Origin: Caulobacter segnis ATCC 21756
GTDB taxonomy: Bacteria > Pseudomonadota > Alphaproteobacteria > Caulobacterales > Caulobacteraceae
Assembly (NCBI RefSeq): GCF_000092285.1
Contig: NC_014100.1
Coordinates: 868,001-932,000 of the forward strand
Length of the DNA stretch: 64,000 nucleotides
Reading direction: 5' to 3'
Shown: piece after piece, positions 55,826-64,000 of the stretch
How positions within the stretch are numbered: the first letter of the stretch is position 1
Layout: each line of letters starts with the position of its first letter
Program-made: the position numbers and the translations under genes
The notes under the pieces: model-generated
Databases searched by the model: none
What the model saw: only the letters and a program-made list of their open reading frames with translations
What the model was told of the DNA's origin: nothing

Positions 55826-58126
55826 TTAGAACGCCATGCGCGCGGTTAGCTGCACCACCGGACCGGCCTTTTCCCGCTCCAGCTCGTACTCGTCGAACGA
55901 GCGGCCGCGCTGGTCGGCGATGGTGGTGAACTTGTTGAAGGTTTCCTTCTTGTCGGCGTCGAGCAGGTTCGAGCCGGTCAGGCGCACGACCATGGTCTTG
56001 CCGATGCGCTTCTCGATGAAGGCCTCGAGGTCGGCGCCATAGGTGGTGGTCACCTCCTCGCCGACGACGCGGCTATAGGCCTCGCCCTGCTTGCGATAGG
56101 TCATGCCGAAGGCGGCGCCGAACGCTGGGATGTCCTGGATGAAGCCGACGTTGAACACCGACTCCGCCTGGCTGTTGAAGCGACGCTTGCCGAACTCGTC
56201 CTTCACCTCGCTGTCGAGGTAGGAGTAGTTCAGGAACACCCCGGTGTTGTCCAAGCCGATGAACGACAGCGGCGTCGAGAGGTCGAACTCGATCCCGTAC
56301 ACCTTGCCGTCGCCGGTGTTGCGGGCCGAGTACAGCCAGGTCACGTCGTCCGGCGGATCGTTGGCCGAGCCGGGCGCGCCGGTGTTGTAGATCTCGATCA
56401 GGTCCTTGATGTCGCGATAGAACAGGTTGACGCCGAACACGCCGTCGCGACCCATGCGGCGCTCGTAGCCGACGTCGACGCCCCAGGCCTTTTCCGGCTC
56501 CAGGGTCGGGTCGCCGCGGAAGTCGTTGTCGCCGAGTTCTTCTTCGAGCGTCACCGGCGACAGATATTCAAAGCCGGCCCGGCGGACGGTGCGGGCCATC
56601 GAGGCGTAGATCTGGTCGACGCCGGTCAGGTTGTAGCGGATCGAGGCCGACGGCAGCAGGACGCTGTAGTCCTTGTCGGTCTTTTCGTTGATCACGAAGT
56701 CCTGGACCGTGACGTCGGTCGTCTCGTAGCGCAGGCCCGCTTCCCACTTCAGGCCGTTCGAGCGGCCCGACAGCATCACGTAGGGGTCGATGCGGGTCTG
56801 TTCCAACCGCGCCTTGCTAGTGATGTCGAACGGCTTGTAGGCCGGCGGGGTCGCGGCCGGCAGGTTGTAGCGGTTGCGCGGAACCTCGCTGACGCGCGAG
56901 TCGCGGCGCTTGCCTTCGTACTGGACGCCGAACTCCAGGTCGGTCCCCGCGGCCAGCTCGCGCTTGTGCTCCAGCTTGGCGCTGACTTCATCGTCGGTGA
57001 TGCGCGTCTTGGCGCGGTCGCCGGTGAAGCGATCGCCGTCCGGGAACGGCGTGGAGTCGCGCAGATATTCGGTCTCGTACTCGAACTCGTACTCATCGTT
57101 CTGGAACGCGGCGTAGCCCAGCTTGATGCTGGTCTCGCCGCCGGCCATCGGGAACTTGTACTTGCCGTTCAGCGCGTAGCTGTCTTGCTGGATGTCGACG
57201 TTGTTGTCGTTGATGGTCAGGAGGTTGGCGGCGGTCTCGACGCCATTCCTGTACTCGATCGAGTCTTCGTTCTGATAGCGATCGGTGTGGACGTAGAACC
57301 CGTTCACCGACAGCTGGCCCGGGCCGACTGGGACGTCGTAGGCGATGTTGAACGAGCTGTCCGTGCCGTTGCGCACGTCGGTCTGGACCTCGTTGTTGTT
57401 CAGGCTGGCGCCCGGCTCGTCATAGCGGAGGCTGAGCTTTTCCTTGGGGTTGCGGCGGCCTTGGACGTTGGCCCCGATCAGCAGCCGGCCGGGGCCGACC
57501 TGGCCGCCCCACACCGCGCCGATGACCTCGCGCACGCGCTTGTCGTCGAAGCGAAGGGCGCCGACGCGGACATAGCCGCCGTCCAGCGCCAGAGCGTCGC
57601 GCAGGACGATGTTGAGGGCGCCGGCCACCGCGTCGCCGCTACGGTTGGCGCTGTTGCTACGCACGATCTCGATGTGGTCGATCAGTTCGGCCGGAATGCG
57701 GTCGACGAAGAAGGCCTGGTCGGCGCCGGCGCCGAACGCGCCCGAGCTGGAGCCCGAGCCTGGGACCTTTTCGCCATTGATCAGGATCTGGGTGTAGGCC
57801 GGGTCGAGGCCGCGCAGGCGCACGCCGTCCGACTCCAGCACGTCCGACAGGAACGACACGCTGGGCACGCGCTTCAGCGCGTCGCCGACGGTCAGCGGCT
57901 CGAAGCGCTGGAAGTAGTCGAGGCCGTAGTCGAGAACCGGCGCGGTCGATTCGCTGCGGTTGCGATAGGCGATCTTGGCCTGCACCACGACCGCGGAGGC
58001 CAGGGTCGGCTCGTCGGCGGTGGCGATCGGCGCGTCGGCCGGCGCGCTATCCGGCGCGGCGCTGACGGCCGACGCCAGGGCCAGCGGCGCGAACGCCGCC
58101 AGCGCGAAGAGCATGGTCTTCTTCAT
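55826..58126 (-). CDS. TonB-dependent receptor
   Basis: 766 aa outer-membrane receptor with signal peptide MKKTMLFALAAFAPLALASAVSAA. Plug region begins ATADEPTLASAVVVQAKIAYRNRSES and DALKRVPSVSFLSDVLESDGVRLRGLDPAYTQILINGEKVPG; C-terminus VVQLTARMAF. Start 58126 follows GGGGATTAGG. Plug sequence style resembles receptors for small peptides or siderophore-like compounds. Upstream is an alpha/beta hydrolase gene. Confidence 0.9.
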   Translation of the reverse strand: MKKTMLFALAAFAPLALASAVSAAPDSAPADAPIATADEPTLASAVVVQAKIAYRNRSESTAPVLDYGLDYFQRFEPLTVGDALKRVPSVSFLSDVLESDGVRLRGLDPAYTQILINGEKVPGSGSSSGAFGAGADQAFFVDRIPAELIDHIEIVRSNSANRSGDAVAGALNIVLRDALALDGGYVRVGALRFDDKRVREVIGAVWGGQVGPGRLLIGANVQGRRNPKEKLSLRYDEPGASLNNNEVQTDVRNGTDSSFNIAYDVPVGPGQLSVNGFYVHTDRYQNEDSIEYRNGVETAANLLTINDNNVDIQQDSYALNGKYKFPMAGGETSIKLGYAAFQNDEYEFEYETEYLRDSTPFPDGDRFTGDRAKTRITDDEVSAKLEHKRELAAGTDLEFGVQYEGKRRDSRVSEVPRNRYNLPAATPPAYKPFDITSKARLEQTRIDPYVMLSGRSNGLKWEAGLRYETTDVTVQDFVINEKTDKDYSVLLPSASIRYNLTGVDQIYASMARTVRRAGFEYLSPVTLEEELGDNDFRGDPTLEPEKAWGVDVGYERRMGRDGVFGVNLFYRDIKDLIEIYNTGAPGSANDPPDDVTWLYSARNTGDGKVYGIEFDLSTPLSFIGLDNTGVFLNYSYLDSEVKDEFGKRRFNSQAESVFNVGFIQDIPAFGAAFGMTYRKQGEAYSRVVGEEVTTTYGADLEAFIEKRIGKTMVVRLTGSNLLDADKKETFNKFTTIADQRGRSFDEYELEREKAGPVVQLTARMAF

Positions 58127-58249
58127 CCTAATCCCCTTGTTGGCCGCGCGCTCTTGAGCAGGCGCGCCTGGACAGCCCTAGGGGTCGGCATAGTTTTGGG
58201 ACGCGATGTTTCGCTGACGCTTTTGTTGCAGAATCTTGAAGGCGCCCGG

Positions 58250-58984
58250 CTACCGCTTGCCCGCCGGGCGCGCCAGCCAATGGCGCAGCGCGCCGTTGAC
58301 GGGGCCTGGGGCCTCCATGGGCGCCATGTGGCCGGTGTCGGGGATCACCACCAGGTGCGTGCAGCCGATGGCGGCGGCCATGGCCCTATGACCCTCGGCC
58401 GGGGTGATCTGGTCGTTCTCGCCGACGATGATCACCAGCGGGACCCGCAGCGCCCTCAGCGCCGCCTCGCCGTCCTCGCGCTCCAGGCTGTTCTGACGCA
58501 GGAAGACCTCGCGGCCCAGGCGTTGGGTCATGTCGACGATGCGGCCGGTGAGCTCTGCGTCGTCCAGGCGCGAGGCGTCGATATAGCTCTTCATGATCGC
58601 CTGGCCGATGCCCAGGAACGTGCCGCCCTTGGCCGCGGCCTTGTTCAGCGCCTGACGCTGGGCGGCGCGCTGGGGCGTGTCGACATGGATCGAGGTGTCC
58701 AGCAGGGCCAGGCGCTCGATGCGCTCCGGCGCGATCCGGGCGATGTCCTGGGCGACGTAGCCGCCCATCGAGAAACCGGCCAGGGCGAAGGTCGGCTCGG
58801 CGCCCGCCAGCACATGCTCGGCCATCTCGCGGATGGTGGCGTAGGGCGTCAGGTCCGGAACCCAGACCCGCGCGACGTCGGAAAGGCCGCTGATCTGGTC
58901 ACGCCATAGCTCGGCGTCGTTCAGCAGGCCGGGGAGGAGGATCAGTTGGGGGAGGTGGGAGGGCATAACTCGCTCATAACCCAT
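58250..58984 (-). CDS. Alpha/beta hydrolase
   Basis: 244 aa. Nucleophile elbow GFSMGGYVAQ (Ser), oxyanion region LLPGLLNDAELW, and His in PDTGHMAPMEAP. No signal peptide; soluble enzyme, with a substrate that could be an ester or lactone. Start ATG 58984 follows ACGGAG. Same strand as the following TonB receptor gene; a 123-bp gap separates them. Confidence 0.85.
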   Translation of the reverse strand: MGYERVMPSHLPQLILLPGLLNDAELWRDQISGLSDVARVWVPDLTPYATIREMAEHVLAGAEPTFALAGFSMGGYVAQDIARIAPERIERLALLDTSIHVDTPQRAAQRQALNKAAAKGGTFLGIGQAIMKSYIDASRLDDAELTGRIVDMTQRLGREVFLRQNSLEREDGEAALRALRVPLVIIVGENDQITPAEGHRAMAAAIGCTHLVVIPDTGHMAPMEAPGPVNGALRHWLARPAGKR

Positions 58985-58990
58985 AAATCT

Positions 58991-59123
58991 CCGTCATTCC
59001 CGCCCTTGTGGCGGGAACCCCTCTCTCCGCCGCAAGGGCGGGAGGGGCGGACCGCTGGCGGTCCGCTTGCGTCTCTTGTGTCAGCTGAACCAGGGGTTCC
59101 CGCCACAAGGGCGGGAATGACGG
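58991..59123. repeat. Long extragenic inverted repeat (D2)
   Basis: Perfect 32-bp arms at 58991-59022 and 59092-59123, starting CCGTCATTCCCGCCCTTGTG, around a 69-bp loop. Each arm has its own inner palindrome. Between the rpoH terminator and the hydrolase gene. Confidence 0.95.
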
Positions 59124-59151
59124 ATGGTGCTGGAAATGACGGCGGAAACAA

Positions 59152-59177
59152 AAAGGGCGCTCCGAGGAGCGCCCTTT
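59152..59177 (-). terminator. Terminator of rpoH
   Basis: Stem AAAGGGCGCTC / GAGCGCCCTTT (59152-59162, 59167-59177) with a T-tract on the minus-strand side, 25 bp after the rpoH stop. Confidence 0.9.
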
Positions 59178-59202
59178 CGTCTTAATGCGGTGAACCGAAG
59201 CC

Positions 59203-60090
59203 TCAGGCCTCGACCATGTTCTTGGCGATCGCCGCCTCGCGCATGGTCTTCTGCAGCTTTTCGAACGCCCGGACCTCGATCTGGCGAACCCGCTCGCGGC
59301 TGACGCCGTACTGGGCGGCGAGTTCTTCCAGGGTGGTCGGGTCGTCCTTCAGGCGGCGTTCGGTCAGGATGTGGCGCTCGCGGTCGGTCAGTTCGACCAT
59401 CGCCTCTTCCAGAAGCGACATCCGCAGCGACTTTTCCTCGTCCTCGGCGACCCGGGTCTCCTGGGAGACCTGTTCCTCGTCGGCCAGCCAATCCTGCCAC
59501 TCGCTCTCGCTGTCCGAACGCAGAGGCGCGTTCAGCGAGGCGTCGGGGCCCGACAGGCGGCGGTTCATCGAGATGACCTCGCTGTCCAGCACGCCCAGCT
59601 TGGTGGCGATGGCGCTGACCTGTTCAGGGCGCAGGTCGCCTTCCTGGAAGGCGGCGATCTGGCTCTTGGCCTTGCGCAGGTTGAAGAACAGCTTCTTCTG
59701 CGCGGCGGTCGTGCCCATCTTCACCAGCGACCACGAGCGCAGGATGTATTCCTGGATCGAGGCGCGGATCCACCACATGGCGTAGGTGGCCAGGCGGAAG
59801 CCCTTGTCGGGCTCGAACTTCTTGACCGCCTGCATCAGGCCGACATTGCCTTCGGAGATCACTTCGCCGATCGGCAGGCCATAGCCGCGATAGCCCATGG
59901 CGATCTTGGCCACGAGGCGCAGGTGCGACGTCACCATCTTGTGGGCGGCTTGCGGGTCCTGATGCTCTTTCCAGCGCTGGGCGAGCATGAACTCTTCGTC
60001 CTTGCTCAGCATCGGGAACTTGCGGATCTCGGTTAGGTAACGAGACAGGCCGCCGTCCGGCGACATCACCGATAGAGAATTCACGGCCAT
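59203..60090 (-). CDS. rpoH: RNA polymerase sigma-32 (heat shock) factor
   Basis: 295 aa, typical of alphaproteobacterial RpoH. Region 2 has GLMQAVKKFEPDKGFRLATYAMWWIRASIQEYIL; the RpoH box QKKLFFNLRKAK is present; region 4 HTH ERRLKDDPTTLEELAAQYGVSRERVRQIEVRAFEKLQ is intact. The start at 60090 follows AGGGGATA (60106-60099) at a longer-than-usual 8-nt spacing. Directs heat shock transcription; control through leader RNA is considered below. Confidence 0.97.
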   Translation of the reverse strand: MAVNSLSVMSPDGGLSRYLTEIRKFPMLSKDEEFMLAQRWKEHQDPQAAHKMVTSHLRLVAKIAMGYRGYGLPIGEVISEGNVGLMQAVKKFEPDKGFRLATYAMWWIRASIQEYILRSWSLVKMGTTAAQKKLFFNLRKAKSQIAAFQEGDLRPEQVSAIATKLGVLDSEVISMNRRLSGPDASLNAPLRSDSESEWQDWLADEEQVSQETRVAEDEEKSLRMSLLEEAMVELTDRERHILTERRLKDDPTTLEELAAQYGVSRERVRQIEVRAFEKLQKTMREAAIAKNMVEA

Positions 60091-60098
60091 CGTACTTA

Positions 60099-60160
60099 TA
60101 TCCCCTTGCGTGCGGATCCGCTCGCCAATCGCGCGCGATCATCCCCCACACGAGGGGATA
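60099..60160 (-). promoter_or_regulatory. rpoH leader with alternative pairing at the ribosome binding site
   Basis: On the minus strand TATCCCCT (60160-60153) is an exact complement of the Shine-Dalgarno AGGGGATA (60106-60099) and also can pair with the closer GGGGGAT (60147-60141) to form a hairpin. TATCTA at 60163-60158 looks like a -10 element, so whether TATCCCCT is transcribed is uncertain. Confidence 0.4.
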
Positions 60161-60288
60161 GATAGTTCGCGAAACGACGGGTGGAAGAGCGGTAACGCAT
60201 TTGTAATGTCCGAGTTGCCTGCTTGGGTATTGTACGAATGCGGCGACAGTTTGGACGCGTGGCTTTCGTAAGGGAAAGAGGGCTTGAG

Positions 60289-60648
60289 ATGATCCGCTTC
60301 GTTCTTCGCATCCTGATCGCCGCCGCCGGCCTCTGGCTGGCCGCGCGCATCGTGCCGGGCGTCACCGCCGACGGCTGGACGACGCTGATCATCGCCGGTT
60401 TCCTGCTGGGTGTCGTCAATGCGGTGGTGCGGCCGGTGGTCACGGTGCTGACCTTCCCCCTGACCCTCGTCACGCTGGGGCTGTTCCTGCTGGTCGTGAA
60501 CGCGGCGATGATCGGGATCGTGGACTGGCTGCTGGACGGCCTTCGCGTCCCGGGCCTGTGGGCGGGGATCCAGGTCGCGATCGTGACGGGCGTCGTCAGC
60601 TGGATCGGCCAGGCGTTCCTGGGCGAGGCGCGGGCGGAGCGGGACTAG
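60289..60648 (+). CDS. Small membrane protein, phage holin superfamily IV-like
   Basis: 119 aa with four hydrophobic segments: IRFVLRILIAAAGLWLAARIVPG, TTLIIAGFLLGVVNAVVRPVV, LTFPLTLVTLGLFLLVVNAAM and IQVAIVTGVVSWIG. Matches the broad membrane family often annotated as phage holin family protein, though no phage genes are near. Start ATG 60289 follows AGAGGG. Function unknown. Confidence 0.8.
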   Translation: MIRFVLRILIAAAGLWLAARIVPGVTADGWTTLIIAGFLLGVVNAVVRPVVTVLTFPLTLVTLGLFLLVVNAAMIGIVDWLLDGLRVPGLWAGIQVAIVTGVVSWIGQAFLGEARAERD

Positions 60649-60826
60649 AAGGCCCCAGCAGCCCCAGGCGCCGTTTTGCGTGATTTCGCCAAGATCACGG
60701 TAAACAGGCCTGCAAACACTGTGACATGGCCATGAAGATTTCGCGAAATGATCCCTCGAGAGCACGTCCATTAGCGCGGCGTTAGCCGAGAAATGGTCCT
60801 TCGCCGCCTGTAGTGGAGGCGTATGT

Positions 60827-62659
60827 ATGTTCACTTTGCGGGACACGGTTTCTTCGCTGGCGCCGGCGCGCCAGGACGATTTGGGCAGGACGCTGTACGA
60901 GCGTTTTCGCGAGGAGCCGGACACCCTGATCGTGCCGGTGGTCGATGGCGAGGATCGGCCGATCGGCATCGTCGAGCGCAACGCCTTCTTCCTCCGCATG
61001 GCGGCTGAGTATGGCCGCGCCCTCTACGCCAATCGGCCGATTTCGGCCCTGATGGATAGCGAGCCGCTGATCGTCGACGCCGACACCGAACTCTCCGAGT
61101 TCACCACCGATAGTCTCTCTTATCGCGCCTCGGACCTGCTGCGGGGCTTCATCGTCACCGAACGCGAGCGCTATCTCGGGGTTGGCACCGTGCTGGCCCT
61201 GCTGCAGGCCAGCAACGAGACCAACCGTCGGGGCGTGGCCCAGATCGCGCGGCTGGCCCACTACGACCCGCTGACCGACCTGCCCAACCGGGTGCTGTTC
61301 CAGAAGTCGCTGACCGAGGCCCTGGCCCGCAGGGCGCGCAAGGGCGACCAGCTGGCGGTGCATTTCATCGATCTCGATCGCTTCAAGACCGTCAACGACA
61401 CCCTGGGCCATCCGCTGGGCGATGCTCTGCTGCGCGAGGCGGCCGAGCGGTTGCGACGCTGCGTGCGCGAGGGCGACACCGTCGCGCGCCTGGGCGGCGA
61501 CGAGTTCGCGGTGGTGCAGACGGGGCTGACGGACATGGCCGGCGCCACGCGCCTGGCCGCCCGCATCGTCACGGCCATGGCCGCGCCGTTCGACCTGGCG
61601 GGTCACCAGGTGGTGATCGGCGCCAGCGTCGGCGTCTCGGCCGCGCCCTACGACGGCGAGGACGTCGACGAACTGCTGAAGAAGGCCGACATGGCCCTCT
61701 ACCGCGCCAAGGGCGACGGCCGGGGCGCTTTCCACTTCTTCGAGCAGGCCATGGACGAACAGCTGCAGGCGCGTCGGGCGCTGGAGCTGGACCTGCGCCG
61801 CGCGCTGCAGGACGGCGAGTTCGAGCTGTTCTACCAACCGCTCTATCACCTGGGCGACGAGCGGGTGACGGGCTGCGAGGCGCTGCTGCGCTGGCGCCAT
61901 CCCGAGCGCGGCATGGTCTCGCCCGCCGACTTCATTCCCCTGGCCGAGGAGATCGGCCTGATCGTGCCGTTGGGCGACTGGGTGCTGCGCGCCGCCTGCG
62001 CCGAGGCCGCCCGCTGGCCCGACCATGTGCGGCTGGCCGTGAACCTGTCGCCGGCCCAGTTCCGCGACCGCAGCCTGGTCGCCACGGTCGTCTCGGCCCT
62101 GGCGACCTCGGGCCTGCCCGCTCAGCGCCTGGAGCTGGAGATCACCGAGTCGGTCCTCCTGCAGGACAACGCGGCCAACATGACCATGCTGCACGACCTG
62201 AAGGCGCTGGGCGTGCGGATCTCGATGGACGACTTCGGCACGGGCTACAGCTCGCTGAGCTATCTGCGCAGCTTCCCGTTCGACAAGATCAAGATCGACC
62301 AGACCTTCGTCCGCGACATCCTGCACGACAGCGACGCCCTGGCGATCATCAAGGCGGTGCTGGACCTCGGCGCCTCGATGGGCGTCACCACCACGGCCGA
62401 GGGCGTCGAGACCCAGGCCCAGCTGGACGCCCTGCGCGGCCAGGGCTGCGCCGAGATCCAGGGCTACTTCATCAGCCGCCCGGCGCCGGCGGACGAGATC
62501 GCGAAGATGCTGGGGGCTGAGGGGGAGCGCCAGAGCGCCCCCTCCGTCTCGCCGCAAAGCGGCGATCCACCTTCCCCGCAGGCGGGGGAGGATGGGATGT
62601 CATCTTCCTCACCCGTAGCGGAGCGTACGGGGGAGGTGTCGCGCGGCGCGGCCGCGTGA
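60827..62659 (+). CDS. CBS-GGDEF-EAL cyclic-di-GMP protein with repeat-encoded tail
   Basis: 610 aa. N-terminal ~150 residues look like a CBS-domain pair (LIVPVVDGEDRPIGIVERNAFF and ISALMDSEPLIVDADTELS). The GGDEF motif is RLGGDEFAVV with an RxxD inhibitory site (REGD) five residues upstream, and the EAL motif CEALLRWRHP plus DDFGTGYSS and EGVET are intact, so both cyclase and phosphodiesterase activities could exist. Start 60827 follows TGGAGG. The last ~41 residues (from SAPSVSPQSGD) are encoded by a family A repeat. Confidence 0.9.
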   Translation: MFTLRDTVSSLAPARQDDLGRTLYERFREEPDTLIVPVVDGEDRPIGIVERNAFFLRMAAEYGRALYANRPISALMDSEPLIVDADTELSEFTTDSLSYRASDLLRGFIVTERERYLGVGTVLALLQASNETNRRGVAQIARLAHYDPLTDLPNRVLFQKSLTEALARRARKGDQLAVHFIDLDRFKTVNDTLGHPLGDALLREAAERLRRCVREGDTVARLGGDEFAVVQTGLTDMAGATRLAARIVTAMAAPFDLAGHQVVIGASVGVSAAPYDGEDVDELLKKADMALYRAKGDGRGAFHFFEQAMDEQLQARRALELDLRRALQDGEFELFYQPLYHLGDERVTGCEALLRWRHPERGMVSPADFIPLAEEIGLIVPLGDWVLRAACAEAARWPDHVRLAVNLSPAQFRDRSLVATVVSALATSGLPAQRLELEITESVLLQDNAANMTMLHDLKALGVRISMDDFGTGYSSLSYLRSFPFDKIKIDQTFVRDILHDSDALAIIKAVLDLGASMGVTTTAEGVETQAQLDALRGQGCAEIQGYFISRPAPADEIAKMLGAEGERQSAPSVSPQSGDPPSPQAGEDGMSSSSPVAERTGEVSRGAAA

Positions 62660-62672
62660 CGGAGGGGGCGCT
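62534..62672. repeat. Family A repeat, copy 14
   Basis: Ends AGCGCCCCCTCC (62534-62545) and GGAGGGGGCGCT (62661-62672). Its left side lies inside the GGDEF-EAL reading frame; its last base completes the L-threonine aldolase stop (TAA, 62674-62672 on the minus strand). Confidence 0.95.
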
Positions 62673-63694
62673 TAGGACGCCACCCGCTTCAGCGCCGCGC
62701 CCAGCTCTTCCACCATCTCCGACGTCGTGGCCCACGAGCACATGAAGCGCACCGTGCCGTCCAGGAAGCGGTAGACGAACCAGCCTTCGCCGCGCAGGCG
62801 CTCCAGGGTGGGTTCGTCCATCTCGACGAAGACGCCGTTGGCCTCGACCGGGTGCTTGATCGGAAAGGGCATCAGGCCGGCCAGCTTTTGGGCCATGGCG
62901 TTGGCGTGGGCGGCGCGGGCGGCCCAAGGCCCCGCGCCGCCGTCCTCGCCCAGCAGGCCCAGCCACGGAGCGGCCAGGAAGCGGCCCTTCGACACCAGCT
63001 GGCCGGCATGCTTGAGACGCGCATCCAGGCGGCGGGCGTGGGCGGGATTCAGGAACACCACGGCCTCGGTCGGGGTCGAGCCGGCCTTTGTGCCGCCCAT
63101 GACCAGGATATCGACGCCCATCTTCGCCACGCTCTTCAGGTCGAAACCAGCGGCCGCCGCGTTGGCCAGCCGCGCGCCGTCCAGGTGGACGCCGTAGCCC
63201 TTGGCCTTCACCGGCGCGACGAGGGCTCGCAGGTGCTGCTCCGAATAGACCGTGCCGTACTCGGTGGCGGTGGTCAGGGAGAGGGCGTTGGCCGGCTGGT
63301 TGTACGACACTTCGGGCCTGGCCAGCGCCGCCTCCAGCGCCGCGACCTCGATCTTGCCCGAGGCGCCCGGCAGGCCGATCAAGCCGACGCCCTGGCCGAA
63401 GAAGCCGGGGGCGCCGGTCTCGTCGGTGCAGATGTGGGCGTGCTCGTGGGCCAGAACCGCTTCGTGCGGCTGGGCCAGCAGGGTGAGCGCGAAGGCGTTG
63501 GCGGCCGTGCCCGAGGCGGTGAACCGGACCTCGGCGTCGGCGTCCAGCAGGGCGCGGATGCGGTCGCCGGCGGCGCGGCTGACGTGGTCGGTCCCGTAGC
63601 CCGAGGCCGTCCCGGCGTTGGCGGCGACCAGGGCCTCCATCACCTCGGGCATGGCGCCGGCGACGTTGTCGGACGCGAAATCGTAGCGGGCCAT
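62672..63694 (-). CDS. ltaE: Low-specificity L-threonine aldolase
   Basis: 340 aa PLP enzyme, fold-type I. PLP Lys in VMGGTKAGSTPTEA; substrate region DETGAPGFFGQGVGLIGLPG; HLDGARLANAAAAG. Cleaves L-threonine or allo-threonine to glycine and acetaldehyde. ATG 63694 (MARYDFASDNVAG) is chosen; the upstream codons are not family-like. Another Thr-degrading enzyme in this window (see 43704-49399). Confidence 0.92.
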   Translation of the reverse strand: MARYDFASDNVAGAMPEVMEALVAANAGTASGYGTDHVSRAAGDRIRALLDADAEVRFTASGTAANAFALTLLAQPHEAVLAHEHAHICTDETGAPGFFGQGVGLIGLPGASGKIEVAALEAALARPEVSYNQPANALSLTTATEYGTVYSEQHLRALVAPVKAKGYGVHLDGARLANAAAAGFDLKSVAKMGVDILVMGGTKAGSTPTEAVVFLNPAHARRLDARLKHAGQLVSKGRFLAAPWLGLLGEDGGAGPWAARAAHANAMAQKLAGLMPFPIKHPVEANGVFVEMDEPTLERLRGEGWFVYRFLDGTVRFMCSWATTSEMVEELGAALKRVAS

Positions 63695-63759
63695 GGCGAC
63701 GCGGACTCCTGGATACGGGCCGCGCCCGCATGCCACGACGAAAGAGGCCCGTCCAGAAT

Positions 63760-63880
63760 CTCCCTTCCCCCTTGATGGGGGAAGGGCGGGGATGGGGGTG
63801 ACTGCCGCGCTGACCGCCCGCGTGACGTCTACCGCCGCATCACCCCACCCCTACCCCTCCCCATCAAGGGGAAGGGAGCT
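63760..63880. repeat. Family C repeat, copy 2
   Basis: Ends CTCCCTTCCCC and GGGAAGGGAG with CTTGATGGGGGAAGG and CCATCAAGGGGAAGG arms, as in copy 1. The epoxide hydrolase gene ends inside it. Confidence 0.85.
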
Positions 63881-64000
63881 CGCGCGCCCACGCCCGTACG
63901 TCCTCGACGAACAGCCCTGGCTCCTCCATCGCCGCGAAGTGGCCGCCGCGCGGCATCTCGCTCCAGCGCGTGATGTTGTAGGCCCGGTCCGCCCACGAGC
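63864..64000 (-). CDS. Epoxide hydrolase, C-terminal fragment (start outside window)
   Basis: Only the last 44 residues are here: ...[44 protein letters not shown]. The [10 protein letters not shown] segment carrying the catalytic His matches the C-terminus of EH1-type alpha/beta-hydrolase epoxide hydrolases. The stop (63866-63864 on the minus strand) and the final LPSP residues are encoded by the family C repeat, so the natural C-terminus may have been changed by it. Confidence 0.75.
   Translation of the reverse strand, partial: SWADRAYNITRWSEMPRGGHFAAMEEPGLFVEDVRAWARELPSP

Noticed and set aside
60289..60648. Phage holin gene indicating a prophage
   Set aside because: The family is a general small membrane family; no other phage gene occurs nearby.

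Overview
The window is high-GC DNA from an alphaproteobacterium, almost certainly Caulobacter or a close relative. The pointers are three large TonB-dependent receptors, an alphaproteobacterial RpoH, ECF41-type and MocR regulators, strong codon bias that produces long antisense shadow ORFs, and a dense set of GC-rich intergenic repeats. I recognise no tRNA, rRNA, CRISPR array, prophage or insertion sequence. Genus assignment and all protein families come from reading the sequence, not from a search.

Layout. 1-12046 (+): a putrescine uptake and catabolism locus, with a truncated class-III aminotransferase, two gamma-glutamylpolyamine synthetase paralogues, a PotFHIG-type ABC importer, a PuuD-type amidase, a SpuC-type putrescine aminotransferase and a PuuB-type oxidase. 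12237-22571 (+): a TPR-sulfotransferase, two TonB-dependent receptors flanking an APC basic-amino-acid-type permease and an exported amidohydrolase/dipeptidase, then a small DUF2188-like protein. 22862-26547 (-): an operon of FAD oxidoreductase, Rieske oxygenase and TetR regulator. 26743-31622: an RND efflux pair divergent from its TetR regulator across a 29-bp palindrome. 31673-43504: mostly single genes and regulator/target pairs (NTF2-like protein, SDR/LysR, MocR/DUF983, CMD/ECF41 sigma, PHA-system protein, dipeptide epimerase, tandem HxlR/thiolase, DUF1295, DUF72). 43704-49399 (-): serine/threonine catabolism plus a secreted M28 peptidase. 49555-55738 (+): PagL-like deacylase, purA, a hybrid histidine kinase, an unknown protein and a pseudo-receiver protein. 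55826-60090 (-): TonB receptor, alpha/beta hydrolase, rpoH. 60289-62659 (+): small membrane protein and a CBS-GGDEF-EAL protein. 62672-64000 (-): L-threonine aldolase and the C-terminus of an epoxide hydrolase.

The most striking feature is non-coding. At least 14 copies of a 100-140 bp GC-rich element (family A), five copies of a second (family B), two of a third (family C) and two single long palindromes sit between genes. They are placed systematically at junctions inside operons. Family A ends supply Shine-Dalgarno sequences to puuA1, potI and puuB, complete the stop codons of at least four genes, and encode the last ~40 residues of the GGDEF-EAL protein. Other items worth testing are a receiver-like protein with Asp-to-Glu at the phosphosite, a possible alternative pairing at the rpoH ribosome binding site, a 12-bp perfect inverted repeat between mocR and DUF983, and an ECF41-like promoter overlapping the sigma gene's own start.
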